The notes under the pieces are model-generated. The model saw only the letters and a program-made list of their open reading frames with translations, was not told the origin of the DNA and ran no database searches. Position numbers and translations under genes: made by a program. From NCBI GenBank assembly GCA_905182015.1, contig CAJIZT010000007.1, positions 83,570 through 147,569 of the forward strand: 64,000 bases of DNA. The letters run 5' to 3'. Positions 18,486 to 30,186 of this stretch are shown here, one piece after another. Position 1 is the stretch's first letter. Each line of letters opens with the position of its first letter. Origin of the DNA: an alpha proteobacterium MED-G09 (GTDB lineage: Bacteria > Pseudomonadota > Alphaproteobacteria > MED-G09).

Positions 18486-19200
18486 TATTTCCGGTTAATT
18501 GCTTTATTGTATTTGATATAAAGCCTGCCTTAATAATCATATCGTTAAATTCTTCAGGGTTAGGGAATGTTCTTATACTATCCACTAGGTAACGATATGG
18601 CGTCTCATCTCCAACTATAAGCTTTCCTAGTTTTGGTATAAAACCATATGACCAAATATCATATAAGTTTCTAAGCATTATGTCCTTTGGCATAGAAAAT
18701 TCCATACAGATAAATATTCCACCTGGCTTAAGAACCCGAAAGCACTCTTCTAGGCATTTTTTTCTATCACTTACATTCCTAATACCAAATGCAATTGTCA
18801 ATATGTCAGCGTAATTATTCCTTAGAGCGATCGACTCCCCGGGAGAACAAATAAAATTACAATTTGATAAAAGATTTTTTCTTACAGACACTTTCCGCCC
18901 TTCATTTAACATTTCTTGGTTAATATCAATAATATTAACAAAATTATTTTTCGGAAATTTTTCTAAAAATTTGAATGCTATATCACCGGTCCCGCCAGCT
19001 AAATCAATGACAATCTGGTCCTCATTTTTGACGCTTTTAATGCTACTGATAAAAGTCTTTTTCCATAGCCTTTGCATGCCTAGCGACATAAAGTCATTCA
19101 TAAGGTCGTATTTATTAGCCACTTTGTTAAAAATGCCCCTTACTCTTGAGGAGTGTTCTTTATTACCTATTTTTTCGTATCCAAAATTACTTTCTGTCAT
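18454..19200 (-). CDS. ubiE: Ubiquinone/menaquinone C-methyltransferase UbiE
   Basis: UbiE is the SAM-dependent C-methyltransferase of ubiquinone synthesis. Sequence markers are VANKYDLMNDFMSLGMQRLW, the SAM-binding motif VIDLAGGTGDIAFKFL, AFGIRNVSDRKKCLEEC and RVLKPGG. The length of 248 residues is usual. The gene overlaps ubiB by 32 bp, an unusually long overlap that strongly suggests coupled translation, and is divergent from mutM. Confidence 0.96.
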   Translation of the reverse strand: MTESNFGYEKIGNKEHSSRVRGIFNKVANKYDLMNDFMSLGMQRLWKKTFISSIKSVKNEDQIVIDLAGGTGDIAFKFLEKFPKNNFVNIIDINQEMLNEGRKVSVRKNLLSNCNFICSPGESIALRNNYADILTIAFGIRNVSDRKKCLEECFRVLKPGGIFICMEFSMPKDIMLRNLYDIWSYGFIPKLGKLIVGDETPYRYLVDSIRTFPNPEEFNDMIIKAGFISNTIKQLTGNIVCIYRAEKP

Positions 19201-19271
19201 TGCAATATCAACCTTTGTGAGAGAACATAGCCGTTTGTTATTAATATTACCACCTAGGAGTTAAGATTTAA

Positions 19272-20123
19272 ATGCCAGAATTACCAGAGGTTGAAACTGT
19301 AAAAAGAGGCTTGGAAGGATCTATAGTTAATAAAAAGATAGAAAAAATCTATTTGTCAGGGCTGTCCTTAAGATTCCCACTGCCAGATAACTTTACTTCA
19401 ATGGCTATTAATAAAAAAATATTATCGGTCTCAAGGCGTGCAAAATATCTTTTAATTGGCTTATCGGGTAATTTAACAATTATCTCTCATCTTGGTATGT
19501 CAGGAAGTTATAGGGTATTAAGCTCCAGTGAATCTAAGAATTACACACCGGCAAAACACGATCATTTAATTTTTGACCTAAGTGATTTTAAGGTTGTTTA
19601 TAATGATCCAAGACGATTTGGATATATGGTAATAACAACAAAAAGTCCAGAAGACCACAAGCTCCTTGCCTCATTGGGACCCGAGCCAATGAGCAATAGC
19701 TTTAACGAGGAGGTTTTAGCTAAATCTTTTTTAGGAAAAGATAGGCCAATAAAAAACGCCCTGCTCGATCAAACCATAGTGTCTGGTTTGGGTAATATAT
19801 ATGTCTGCGAGGCTCTTTTTAGGTCTAAGATTAATCCTAAAAAAAAGGTTAAGCGGCTTGTTTACGCTAATGGCTCGCCCAAGGATTCTTTAATACTTCT
19901 AAAGAATAAAATTAATCAGATAATTCGAGATTCTATAGCCCTCGGAGGTTCATCGTTAAAAGACTTTTCCAGTGCTGAGGGTAAAATGGGATACTTTCAG
20001 AATACATTTAGGGTCTATGGGAGGGAGGGTGAAAATTGTATATCAGAAAATTGTAATGAGAAAATAAAGCGGCTTATACAATCGGGTAGGTCAACTTTTT
20101 ATTGTCCAAAATGTCAAAAATAA
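19272..20123 (+). CDS. mutM: Formamidopyrimidine-DNA glycosylase
   Basis: MutM (Fpg) excises 8-oxoguanine and formamidopyrimidines and cleaves the abasic site. The catalytic N-terminus MPELPEVETVKRGLE (Pro2, Glu3) is intact. The helix-two-turn-helix region with DQTIVSGLGNIYVCEALF and a C-terminal zinc finger with Cys pairs (CISENC and CPKC) are present. It starts 71 bp from the divergent ubiE gene. Confidence 0.97.
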   Translation: MPELPEVETVKRGLEGSIVNKKIEKIYLSGLSLRFPLPDNFTSMAINKKILSVSRRAKYLLIGLSGNLTIISHLGMSGSYRVLSSSESKNYTPAKHDHLIFDLSDFKVVYNDPRRFGYMVITTKSPEDHKLLASLGPEPMSNSFNEEVLAKSFLGKDRPIKNALLDQTIVSGLGNIYVCEALFRSKINPKKKVKRLVYANGSPKDSLILLKNKINQIIRDSIALGGSSLKDFSSAEGKMGYFQNTFRVYGREGENCISENCNEKIKRLIQSGRSTFYCPKCQK

Positions 20124-20148
20124 GTCTGAGACAGATAAAATAATTGTA

Positions 20149-20178
20149 TTGAATTTTTACCACTATATAGACTATAAC
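20149..20178 (+). promoter_or_regulatory. Candidate promoter of the enoyl-CoA hydratase gene
   Basis: TTGAAT (20149-20154) and TATAAC (20173-20178) are separated by 18 bp in the mutM-echA spacer, 35 bp before the start codon. It is a reasonable sigma-70 match but rests on pattern alone in an AT-rich region. Confidence 0.4.
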
Positions 20179-20213
20179 TTGATCATTAAAATTAAGAGTA
20201 CTTAGGAGAAAAA

Positions 20214-20990
20214 ATGTCAGATAAAAATATAATTATTGAAAAAGAAAATGGTATTATTACCGCCTCTCTAAATAGACCGGATGCTCTTAATGCCCTTAAT
20301 GATGAGTTAATGGATGAATTATTAACTGCTGTTGATAATTATGAAAAAGATGACTCTCTTAGATGTATGATCTTAACGGGTTCGTCCAAAGCTTTTGCTG
20401 CAGGTGCGGATATAAAGCAAATGCAGCCTAAATCCTATATGGATGTATACAAAGAAGATTTTATAACAAGAAATTGGGAGAGCGTTGCGAGTTGTCGCAA
20501 GCCTATTATTGCAGCAGTTTCTGGGTATGCACTTGGCGGCGGCTGTGAGCTAGCAATGATGTGTGACTTTATTCTGGCATCCGAAAGTGCAAAATTTGGA
20601 CAACCAGAGATCAACTTAGGTGTAAGCCCTGGAGCTGGTGGTAGTCAAAGATTAACCAGATTCATCGGTAAATCTAAAGCGATGGATATGTGCCTTACTG
20701 GAAGAATGATGGATGCCGAAGAGTCTGAAAGAAGCGGGCTAGTTAGTAGGGTGTTTCCAAATGAAAGCTTTATGAAGGATGTAATGGAAGTGGCTATAGC
20801 TGTATCTCAAAAATCTATGATAGCAACTATGATGACTAAGGAAATGGTTAATCGTTCTTATGAAACCACCTTGTCTGAAGGTATTAGGTTTGAGAGACGC
20901 CTATTTCATTCCATGTTCGCAACTGAAGATAAAAAAGAGGGAATGTCAGCTTTTATCGACAAGAGAAAACCTGAATTCAAAGATAAATAA
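20214..20990 (+). CDS. Enoyl-CoA hydratase (crotonase family)
   Basis: The crotonase-fold enzyme hydrates 2-enoyl-CoA in fatty acid or amino acid breakdown. The oxyanion-hole segment AFAAGADIKQM, the CoA-binding GYALGGGCELAMMCDF (catalytic Glu) and FGQPEINLGVSPGAGGSQRL (second Glu) are all present, matching active hydratases of the short-chain type. Length 258 is standard. AGGAG precedes the ATG. A paralogue of this class between mutM and rpsT-dnaA is a recurrent alphaproteobacterial arrangement. Exact substrate is not determinable. Confidence 0.92.
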   Translation: MSDKNIIIEKENGIITASLNRPDALNALNDELMDELLTAVDNYEKDDSLRCMILTGSSKAFAAGADIKQMQPKSYMDVYKEDFITRNWESVASCRKPIIAAVSGYALGGGCELAMMCDFILASESAKFGQPEINLGVSPGAGGSQRLTRFIGKSKAMDMCLTGRMMDAEESERSGLVSRVFPNESFMKDVMEVAIAVSQKSMIATMMTKEMVNRSYETTLSEGIRFERRLFHSMFATEDKKEGMSAFIDKRKPEFKDK

Positions 20991-21013
20991 TTTAGGTAAA
21001 ATAATAGTAATGC

Positions 21014-21042
21014 TTGACGAAGTATAACTATACAAATATAAC
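21014..21042 (+). promoter_or_regulatory. Sigma-70-type promoter of rpsT
   Basis: TTGACG (21014-21019), a 17-bp spacer and TATAAC (21037-21042) form the best-looking promoter in the window. The predicted start near 21049 leaves a leader of about 28 nt before the rpsT ATG. Confidence 0.7.
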
Positions 21043-21076
21043 GCCCACTCTATTAAATTTTTATGAGGTTAAGTAA

Positions 21077-21340
21077 ATGGCAAATCTTTCATCATCCAAA
21101 AAGATGGTTAGAAAAATTGCAACGAGAACTGAAAGAAATAAGTCTCATGTGACTAATATGAGGACTTATATCAAGAAAGTTGAGGAAGCAATTACTGCCG
21201 GTAACGCTGATGAAGCTAAATTAGCCCTTAGGGAAGCTCAGCCCAAGATAATGAGTGTTGCGCAAAAAGGTATTCTTCATAAAAATACAGCGTCAAGAAA
21301 GATATCTAGACTTGCTAAAAGAGTTAAAAACCTCTCCTAA
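21077..21340 (+). CDS. rpsT: 30S ribosomal protein S20
   Basis: S20 is a three-helix primary binder of the 5' domain of 16S rRNA. The 87-residue basic protein has the family features: [21 protein letters not shown], a conserved middle with [10 protein letters not shown], and the ending [20 protein letters not shown]. It carries its own promoter and is separated from dnaA by about 210 bp. Confidence 0.97.
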   Translation: MANLSSSKKMVRKIATRTERNKSHVTNMRTYIKKVEEAITAGNADEAKLALREAQPKIMSVAQKGILHKNTASRKISRLAKRVKNLS

Positions 21341-21551
21341 TTAATACGATTTCATTTTTGCAAGAAGAATATTTTATTTTTTTTAATAAATCGTAACTTA
21401 GCCTATTGCATGATCGTAGATTCACCTCTAACGTAATTTTTAAATATTTTTTCTTTTACAGAAATTATCTTAAAAAGTGGAGCCTGTTAAATCTCTTTAA
21501 TAGTCCGTCATAGATCTCATAATATTAAGAGGTTGTTCGTTAAAATTTATA
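21341..21551. other. rpsT-dnaA intergenic region
   Basis: This 211-bp AT-rich spacer should hold the dnaA promoter. I see no cluster of 9-mer DnaA boxes and no convincing origin here; a 7-bp inverted repeat (ACGATTT/AAATCGT at 21347-21353 and 21387-21393) with a long loop is the only symmetry noted. No small gene is supported. Confidence 0.4.
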
Positions 21552-22982
21552 ATGGTGGTCTTTGTGGACGAAAAAAATTCTAATAATGTTCAAATAAAGA
21601 AAGTCTGGGAACGTACTCTTTCAGTCTTAAGGGCTGAGTTGGGTGAGGCAACATTTAGAAGTTGGTTTAGGCATATTAAGTTTGGAGAATTGGCCGATAA
21701 AAATTTAATTCTTTATGTTCCAACAAAATTTATGAAGGATTGGATCCATACTCATTATGCGGATCGGATCTTATCCATATTAAAGAATAATTCAGCCTCT
21801 GTTGATAATATTATTTTTGATTTGCAAAAATTTAATAAACCTCAGAAAATTTCCAACAATACTAACGATGTTAATCATACGAAAGATAACTCAGTGGGAT
21901 CGTCGGGTGTTAAGATCCAAGAGACTGGTGATCACAATACTATGCTTGGTGCCCCTTTGGATCCAGATTTATCATTTGAAAATTTTGTTGTTGGAGCCTC
22001 TAATGAATTAGCTTATGCGGCAGCAAAAAGAATAGCTGAGGCGGATAAAGTTTCATTTAATCCTTTATTCTTATACGGTGGAGTTGGCTTAGGGAAGACT
22101 CACTTAATGCACGCGATTGCATTAGAGATAAAAAAAAATTGGCCCGAAAGGAAGGTTTTATACCTATCGGCTGAGAAGTTTATGTACCAATTCATTAGAG
22201 CATTGCGATTTAAAGATACAATGTCTTTTAAGCAACAGTTTAGATCTGTCGATGTTTTAATGGTTGATGACATCCAATTTATTGCCGGCAAAGACTCTAC
22301 TCAAGAAGAATTCTTTCATACCTTTAATACGCTGATTGATCATAATCACCAGGTTGTAATTTCTGCAGATAGATCGCCCGTTGACCTTGATGGAATAGAA
22401 GAGAGAATTAGATCAAGACTAGGATGGGGTTTGGTAGCTGATATTCACCCTTCAGACTATGAGTTGCGCCTTGGTATCTTACAATCTAAGGCGGAGGCTC
22501 ATTTAAAAGAAAATCCTGATATCGTTATTAAAGATAACATGTTAGAGTTTTTAGCACAAAAGATTGACTCAAATATCAGGGTACTTGAGGGTGCGCTTAA
22601 TAGGATTATTGCCTACTCTTCTCTTGTCGGGCGTCCAGTCACTATTGATATGGCGCAAGAAGTTCTCAAAGACCTAATAAGAGCGTCACAAAGAAGAGTT
22701 ACTATTGACGATATTCAAAGAAAAGTAGCTGATTATTATAATTTGAGATTGTCTGATCTTTTATCTGCAAGGCGATCCCGCACTATTGCGCGGCCAAGGC
22801 AGGTGGCAATGTATTTATCGAAAATCCTAACGACAAGATCCTTACCCGAGATAGGAAGAAAGTTTGGCGGAAGAGATCATACCACTGTTATTCATGCAGT
22901 TAAAAGAATAGAAGGCCTTAAGGATAGTGATGCCGCTATTCAAGAAGAGGTTGATTTATTAACAAGGTCTCTTGAAAGTTAA
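21552..22982 (+). CDS. dnaA: Chromosomal replication initiator DnaA
   Basis: DnaA is the AAA+ initiator that binds DnaA boxes and melts the origin. The 476-residue protein has an N-terminal domain I (WERTLSVLRAELGEATFRSWF), a variable linker, the AAA+ domain with Walker A GGVGLGKTHLMHA and Walker B MVDDIQFIAGK, and domain IV with GGRDHTTVIHAVKRI. It starts at ATG 21552. It begins the dnaA-dnaN-recF-gyrB series. Confidence 0.98.
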   Translation: MVVFVDEKNSNNVQIKKVWERTLSVLRAELGEATFRSWFRHIKFGELADKNLILYVPTKFMKDWIHTHYADRILSILKNNSASVDNIIFDLQKFNKPQKISNNTNDVNHTKDNSVGSSGVKIQETGDHNTMLGAPLDPDLSFENFVVGASNELAYAAAKRIAEADKVSFNPLFLYGGVGLGKTHLMHAIALEIKKNWPERKVLYLSAEKFMYQFIRALRFKDTMSFKQQFRSVDVLMVDDIQFIAGKDSTQEEFFHTFNTLIDHNHQVVISADRSPVDLDGIEERIRSRLGWGLVADIHPSDYELRLGILQSKAEAHLKENPDIVIKDNMLEFLAQKIDSNIRVLEGALNRIIAYSSLVGRPVTIDMAQEVLKDLIRASQRRVTIDDIQRKVADYYNLRLSDLLSARRSRTIARPRQVAMYLSKILTTRSLPEIGRKFGGRDHTTVIHAVKRIEGLKDSDAAIQEEVDLLTRSLES

Positions 22983-23011
22983 TTCCTAAGTGATTTTTGT
23001 TAAAGTTCTGC

Positions 23012-23017
23012 TATAAT
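23012..23017 (+). promoter_or_regulatory. Candidate -10 element upstream of dnaN
   Basis: A perfect TATAAT lies 84 bp before the dnaN start. No good -35 stands at the normal distance, so it is offered as a weak candidate for independent dnaN transcription. Confidence 0.25.
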
Positions 23018-23101
23018 AACTCATTGATTCGTTTATTTTATTCTTGTAGATTTTTAAGTTAATCAACTTATTTAATTTACTCATTATTGGGAGTGTTATT
23101 C

Positions 23102-24205
23102 ATGAAGGTATCAATTGAAAGAGGTATACTTCTTAAGGCGCTGAATCATGTGCAGGGTATTGTCGAAAGAAGAAATACTATTCCAATTCTGTCTAATGTA
23201 AAAATTGATGCTAATAAAAAAGGTATTGCTTTAATAGCAACTGATTTGGACTTAGAGATTATTGAAAATGTTGAAGCCACTGTTTCCAGGGCTGGCTCTA
23301 CTACCATATCAGCCCATACCTTATATGATATTATTAGAAAGATTCCTGAGGGGTCTTTTGTAGAAATAGAACAGAAACAAGACAATCAAATAGAATTAAG
23401 ATCTGGACAATCAAACTTTGACTTACCTTGTTTACCAGATGAGGATTTTCCTGAAATGTCATCTGGGGAAATGCCATGCAGCTTTACGATGGGATCAAAC
23501 GACCTTGCAAGATTGATTGATAAAACTAAATTTGCAATTTCTACAGAAGAAACAAGGTATTATCTCAATGGTATTTTTTTGCATTCCATAGATAATGAGC
23601 TTCGTTCTGTTGCAACTGATGGGCATAGGCTGGCCTGTGTAAAATCTAAGTTGCCAGCAGGGGCAGAAGAAATGCCAAGTGTTATTATTCCAAGAAAAAC
23701 AGTTGGTGAAATTAGAAAATTGATAGAGGGCTCTTCTGATGATTTATCCATCAAAGTTTCTGATACAAAAATCCAATTTAATCTGAAGGATGTTCAGTTG
23801 ACCTCGAAGTTGATTGATGGAACTTTTCCAGACTATGAAAGAGTTATTCCTAAGAATAACGATAAAGAACTTTCCATAGAAACAAAGATTTTCTCATCAT
23901 CGATTGATAGAGTCGCAACAATATCCTCTGATAAGTCTAAGGCGGTAAAGTTTTTACTGAAAGACGGAGCCTTAACTCTAACTGTTGTTAACCCAGATGC
24001 AGGGACAGCGGTCGAAAAAACACCGGTGCAGTATGACTATGAAGAATTAGAGATTGGTTTTAATGCAAGATATCTTTTAGATATTGCTAGCCAAATTGAT
24101 GGTCATGATATGGTTTTCGCACTTGAGGGCTCTGGATCTCCGGCATTAATCAGAGATTCTAATGATGATCAGGCTACCTATGTTCTTATGCCTATGAGGG
24201 TTTGA
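23102..24205 (+). CDS. dnaN: DNA polymerase III beta sliding clamp
   Basis: The beta clamp encircles DNA and tethers polymerase III and other partners. The 367-residue protein shows the three clamp domains, with KVSIERGILLKALNHVQGI at the start and the family ending ALIRDSNDDQATYVLMPMRV. The frame is open to a TTG at 23087, but GGGAG at 23089-23093 sits 8 nt before ATG 23102 and identifies the latter as the start. It is followed by recF with overlapping stop/start. Confidence 0.97.
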   Translation: MKVSIERGILLKALNHVQGIVERRNTIPILSNVKIDANKKGIALIATDLDLEIIENVEATVSRAGSTTISAHTLYDIIRKIPEGSFVEIEQKQDNQIELRSGQSNFDLPCLPDEDFPEMSSGEMPCSFTMGSNDLARLIDKTKFAISTEETRYYLNGIFLHSIDNELRSVATDGHRLACVKSKLPAGAEEMPSVIIPRKTVGEIRKLIEGSSDDLSIKVSDTKIQFNLKDVQLTSKLIDGTFPDYERVIPKNNDKELSIETKIFSSSIDRVATISSDKSKAVKFLLKDGALTLTVVNPDAGTAVEKTPVQYDYEELEIGFNARYLLDIASQIDGHDMVFALEGSGSPALIRDSNDDQATYVLMPMRV

Positions 24206-25392
24206 GTATAGATGGATTTTTTTCAGTGAATCAACATAACACCAATAACCTTGAAGATTTTAAGTATGACTTTAATAGAGTAAATTCCTTAAAGTTAAAA
24301 AATTTTAGATCATATAAGGACTTAAAGTGCTCTTTTAATGGTGGCCCCGTAGTTTTGTTAGGCCCAAATGGGTCAGGAAAAACAAATATTCTTGAAGCTT
24401 TATCGCTTCTCTCTCCCGGTAAAGGCCTAAGAGGGGCTTCATTCGATCAGTTTCGTAATTTCAAAGGCCCCAGCGAGTGGGGGGTGATAGCAGAGGTCGC
24501 ATCGCATAATCAGATTATAAAAATATCGACCGGTGTTTCAGCTGGACGATTGAGAGGACGTGATGTGAAAGTTAACGATAAAAAAGTATCTGGTTATAGC
24601 TCTCTGCCTTCGCTAATATCATTATCATGGGTGACACCATCAATGGATCAAATTTTTATGGAATCGCCTTCTTCAAGAAGAAAATTTTTAGATAGAATGT
24701 GCTCCTCTTTTAACGATAATCATATTAGCTCGATTAAGAATTACGAAAAATTAATGAGAGAACGAAACAGACTCTTGCAAGACAGTTTTTCTGATAAGAC
24801 CTGGCTGGATACATTGGAGACCAGAATGGCGTCAGAAGGTATTCTTATAGGGTTAACAAGGATTGAGTTGGTTAAAAGTCTTAACGATATATTGGGAAAA
24901 GACCAGAATCCTGTTTGGCCAAAAGCATTTCTAAAGATTGAAGGGGATGTAGAGGAAGAATTAATTTCAAATAATTCAGATGAAGTAAAGGAAAATTATT
25001 CAAAAACCTTATTTGACAATCGAAGAAAAGATTCTCTTTCTGGGCGGACGTTAGAAGGTGTGCATAGAAGTGATCTTTTAGTTAGCGAAAGAAATAAAGG
25101 GGTTTATGCTAATCAATGCTCAACTGGAGAACAAAAAGGTCTTTTGCTAGGACTTATATTAAGTCACCTGGACTTAATTGCTGAAAGTTCAAACCGTTAT
25201 CCAATTTTATTATTAGACGAGGTAATTGCGCATCTAGATCAAGTAAGAAGATCGTCACTCTTTGATCAGATAGTTAGAACAAAAGCTCAGGTTTTTATGA
25301 CAGGAACGGATGTTAACTCTTTTTCACCAATCAAAGGTTCTGCTGAATTTTTTTCAGTTGGCATGGGGCTTCTAAAGGAATTTCAAATTTAA
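24202..25392 (+). CDS. recF: DNA replication and repair protein RecF
   Basis: RecF is an SMC-like ATPase that loads RecA at gaps with RecO and RecR. Walker A GPNGSGKTNILEALSLLSPG, the RecF-specific MDQIFMESPSSRRKFLDRM and a C-terminal STGEQKGLLLGLILSHL signature with Walker B LLLDEVIAHLD are present. The likely start is TTG 24202, overlapping the dnaN TGA (TTGA); an unconserved stretch of about 25 residues precedes the conserved LKLKNFRSY, so a later start cannot be excluded. Confidence 0.95.
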   Translation: MSIDGFFSVNQHNTNNLEDFKYDFNRVNSLKLKNFRSYKDLKCSFNGGPVVLLGPNGSGKTNILEALSLLSPGKGLRGASFDQFRNFKGPSEWGVIAEVASHNQIIKISTGVSAGRLRGRDVKVNDKKVSGYSSLPSLISLSWVTPSMDQIFMESPSSRRKFLDRMCSSFNDNHISSIKNYEKLMRERNRLLQDSFSDKTWLDTLETRMASEGILIGLTRIELVKSLNDILGKDQNPVWPKAFLKIEGDVEEELISNNSDEVKENYSKTLFDNRRKDSLSGRTLEGVHRSDLLVSERNKGVYANQCSTGEQKGLLLGLILSHLDLIAESSNRYPILLLDEVIAHLDQVRRSSLFDQIVRTKAQVFMTGTDVNSFSPIKGSAEFFSVGMGLLKEFQI

Positions 25393-25395
25393 TAA

Positions 25396-27864
<2,469 letters not shown>

Positions 27865-28467
27865 TTATTTATTTATAATATTTCTTATTTTCTCAACTAT
27901 TAAGACAGACTGAATTTTTGGTGGGAAATAATCAATAAAATCACCATTAGAGTTTGCTAAGAAAATTATATCAAGGTGGTTGACCGTATAGTCATCAACG
28001 CCCTTGATAGGCTGCTTCTCATAATAAACACCCCAATCCTTGGCCACTTTATCAATTTCACTTTTTGTCCCTGTTAGCCCGATTATATCTTCATGAAATG
28101 CACCTATGTATTCTGATATAGCCTTCACTGTATCTCTCTCAGGGTCGACTGTTATAAATATAGGATTAATTTTTTCTGAATCTTTTCCTAACCTATCTAT
28201 AATATCAGCCATTTTAATTAAAGTTGTAGGACACACATCTGGACAATATGTAAACCCAAAATACAAAAGCATTATTTTGTCAGATGATCTCGAATCAAAC
28301 ATACCTCCATCTTGGGATGTTAATAAAAAATGACCCCCAGGGAGGTTGTCTTGGTTCTCCACTTGCTGAACAATGCCTTTTTGTTTGTAATCTTTATTTA
28401 AAAAGAAATAAACTGAGGCGAATACAAGAGAAAAAATTAGAAATAAAAATATATTTTTCTTTAACAT
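27865..28467 (-). CDS. SCO1/SenC copper chaperone
   Basis: SCO proteins deliver copper to the CuA site of cytochrome oxidase subunit II or keep its cysteines reduced. The 200-residue protein has an N-terminal membrane anchor (about 4-20), the copper-binding FTYCPDVCPTT motif and the distal His in VNHLDIIFL, so all three metal ligands are present. Its location beside ctaB and the cytochrome oxidase operon fits that role. The stop touches the gyrB stop. Confidence 0.94.
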   Translation of the reverse strand: MLKKNIFLFLIFSLVFASVYFFLNKDYKQKGIVQQVENQDNLPGGHFLLTSQDGGMFDSRSSDKIMLLYFGFTYCPDVCPTTLIKMADIIDRLGKDSEKINPIFITVDPERDTVKAISEYIGAFHEDIIGLTGTKSEIDKVAKDWGVYYEKQPIKGVDDYTVNHLDIIFLANSNGDFIDYFPPKIQSVLIVEKIRNIINK

Positions 28468-28526
28468 AATGTGCTTTTATATGATTTCTTAAACTCTTGC
28501 TATAACTTTTCTTTTTGGAAACAAAA

Positions 28527-29129
28527 ATGATATTTAAAAATATAAACTTTGATAATTTAAAAAAAAGATATTTTCTTCTATTTTTATTTATTTTATCTAT
28601 TCTAAGTGTAAATTCTTATGCTCAATCAAATAAAAATAGCCCTTTTAAGGAAGGCCAAGTTGTTACGGCAGTTAAATCTGGAACAATGGAGGATTTAATA
28701 AACTCCATTCAGGCGGGTAATTCAGTTAATGAACTGGATTTTGACGAAGTCCCAGCTCTATTACTTGCGATTGACAGAGGAAGATCAGATATGACGACTT
28801 TTCTTTTAAAGAAAGGAGCGCGAGCAAATCAAAGGGATGAACAAAAAAGAACGGCACTTTCTATTGCTGCGCGTAAAAATAATGTTGGAATAGTTAATGA
28901 ATTGATTAAATTTGGTGCAAAACCTGATCGATATGGTGCCAACAAGGAAACGCCTCTGATAATTGCAACTCGCTTTGGAAATTATGAATCAGTGCGAGCG
29001 TTGCTGGAGGGTGGTGCTTATCCAGATGATACCGACCTTACAGGCAGAACGGCTTTGCAATGGTCACAAATAAAACACTTCAAAAGAATTGAGAATACAC
29101 TTAAAGAACATGGTGCCTATGGAAATTAA
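28527..29129 (+). CDS. Exported ankyrin-repeat protein
   Basis: The 200-residue protein has a signal peptide (FLLFLFILSILSVNSYAQS) and then about four ankyrin repeats, recognisable by the spacing of TALSIAARKNNVGIVNELI and TPLIIATRFGNYESVRALL. Ankyrin repeats bind other proteins; here this would occur in the periplasm. A TTG at 28515 could also start the frame, but ATG 28527 is preferred. It is convergent with ctaB (5 bp apart) and lies between two cytochrome oxidase assembly genes, so a role in that process is possible but unproven. Confidence 0.85.
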   Translation: MIFKNINFDNLKKRYFLLFLFILSILSVNSYAQSNKNSPFKEGQVVTAVKSGTMEDLINSIQAGNSVNELDFDEVPALLLAIDRGRSDMTTFLLKKGARANQRDEQKRTALSIAARKNNVGIVNELIKFGAKPDRYGANKETPLIIATRFGNYESVRALLEGGAYPDDTDLTGRTALQWSQIKHFKRIENTLKEHGAYGN

Positions 29130-29134
29130 TTTAT

Positions 29135-30010
29135 CTACAGAGGAGCCATTCCATTTGCTATGATGAGCACTAATAGCAATCCTAACTGGATGAACGAAGC
29201 AAAAAAATTCTTCATTGCCGTATCTTTGGTCTGCTTAAAAGTCAATAACAGACTGGTCCAAATAAAGTATCCCCCTCCTAATATTGCACCCACTAAATAC
29301 AGCCATCCCATACTATATACGACCGGGAGAAGAGAGACTAAGACCAAAATAATTGTATGAAATAATATGATATAGGATGTATTTGAGTAACTAATGATAT
29401 TTGGAAGCATTGGTATTTTTGCTTTCTTATAGTCTTCGCCTATTGCCATTGCCAGACTCCAAAAATGAGGTGGAGTCCATAAAAATAATATAACTGCCAG
29501 TATAATAGCTTCGGGGGAAAGTGATGTATTCACCGCTGCAGAGCCAGCCAGTGTTGCGAAACTACCTGCCAAACCTCCAATAACAATATTCCAAACACTC
29601 TTTCTTTTCAACCAAATCGTATATACACATCCATAAAAAAATGCTCCAAGAAAATTATAAAAGGCGGAATACGGATTTATCATTAGATATGAGAGCATTA
29701 TTCCTGAAGAGGTTATAAGCATAAAAAAGATAGGCCAAATTAAACTTGGGCTTAGCTTTCCTGTGACAAAAGGTCGCTCAGATGTTCTTGGCATTAAGGC
29801 ATCAAGATCTCTTTCAAAGTATTGATTAAATGCACTGACACCAGCTGAGGCTAAGAATGTTGATACTGCTAATATCAAGATTTGAGACCAACTCAATGTA
29901 TTATTCGGCATGATGAATGCACCCGAAATGGCGCATAACATTATAGTTATACTTATTCTAACCTTAAAAATATTGATTAATAATTTAAAAAAAGTAAGCA
30001 TAAAATACAT
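29135..30010 (-). CDS. ctaB: Protohaem IX farnesyltransferase (haem O synthase)
   Basis: CtaB (CyoE/Cox10) attaches a farnesyl chain to protohaem to form haem O, the precursor of haem A. It is a multi-pass UbiA-family membrane protein with the prenyl-diphosphate motif NQYFERDLDALMPRTSERP (about 62-80) and a second conserved segment with FLWTPPHFWSLAM. Length 291 is usual. Start codons at 30010 and 30001 are both possible. It is divergent from the oxidase operon it serves. Confidence 0.95.
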   Translation of the reverse strand: MYFMLTFFKLLINIFKVRISITIMLCAISGAFIMPNNTLSWSQILILAVSTFLASAGVSAFNQYFERDLDALMPRTSERPFVTGKLSPSLIWPIFFMLITSSGIMLSYLMINPYSAFYNFLGAFFYGCVYTIWLKRKSVWNIVIGGLAGSFATLAGSAAVNTSLSPEAIILAVILFLWTPPHFWSLAMAIGEDYKKAKIPMLPNIISYSNTSYIILFHTIILVLVSLLPVVYSMGWLYLVGAILGGGYFIWTSLLLTFKQTKDTAMKNFFASFIQLGLLLVLIIANGMAPL

Positions 30011-30133
30011 TCTCGGTTGTTTATAATAACTAAACTGCCTTAAAGAAATGTATATTAAAAGTCTTAAATTGTGACTCTAGAATATCTTGACTTTATAGGG
30101 ACAATAAGTAGTTTGGGAACCAATAAGTAATAG

Positions 30134-30159
30134 AACTTAAGGAATCACTTTCTTAAGTT
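30134..30159 (+). promoter_or_regulatory. Inverted repeat in the ctaC leader
   Basis: AACTTAAG (30134-30141) and CTTAAGTT (30152-30159) form a perfect 8-bp inverted repeat with a 10-nt spacer, ending 27 bp before the ctaC ATG. It may be an operator or an mRNA hairpin; there is no T-run, so a terminator is unlikely. Confidence 0.4.
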
Positions 30160-30186
30160 AATAATAATCAAAATGAGGCTTCGTTT

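Noticed and set aside
21341..21551. Chromosomal origin next to dnaA
   Set aside because: No cluster of DnaA boxes or AT-rich 13-mers with recognisable pattern was seen here or in the dnaA-dnaN spacer; in alphaproteobacteria the origin is often elsewhere.
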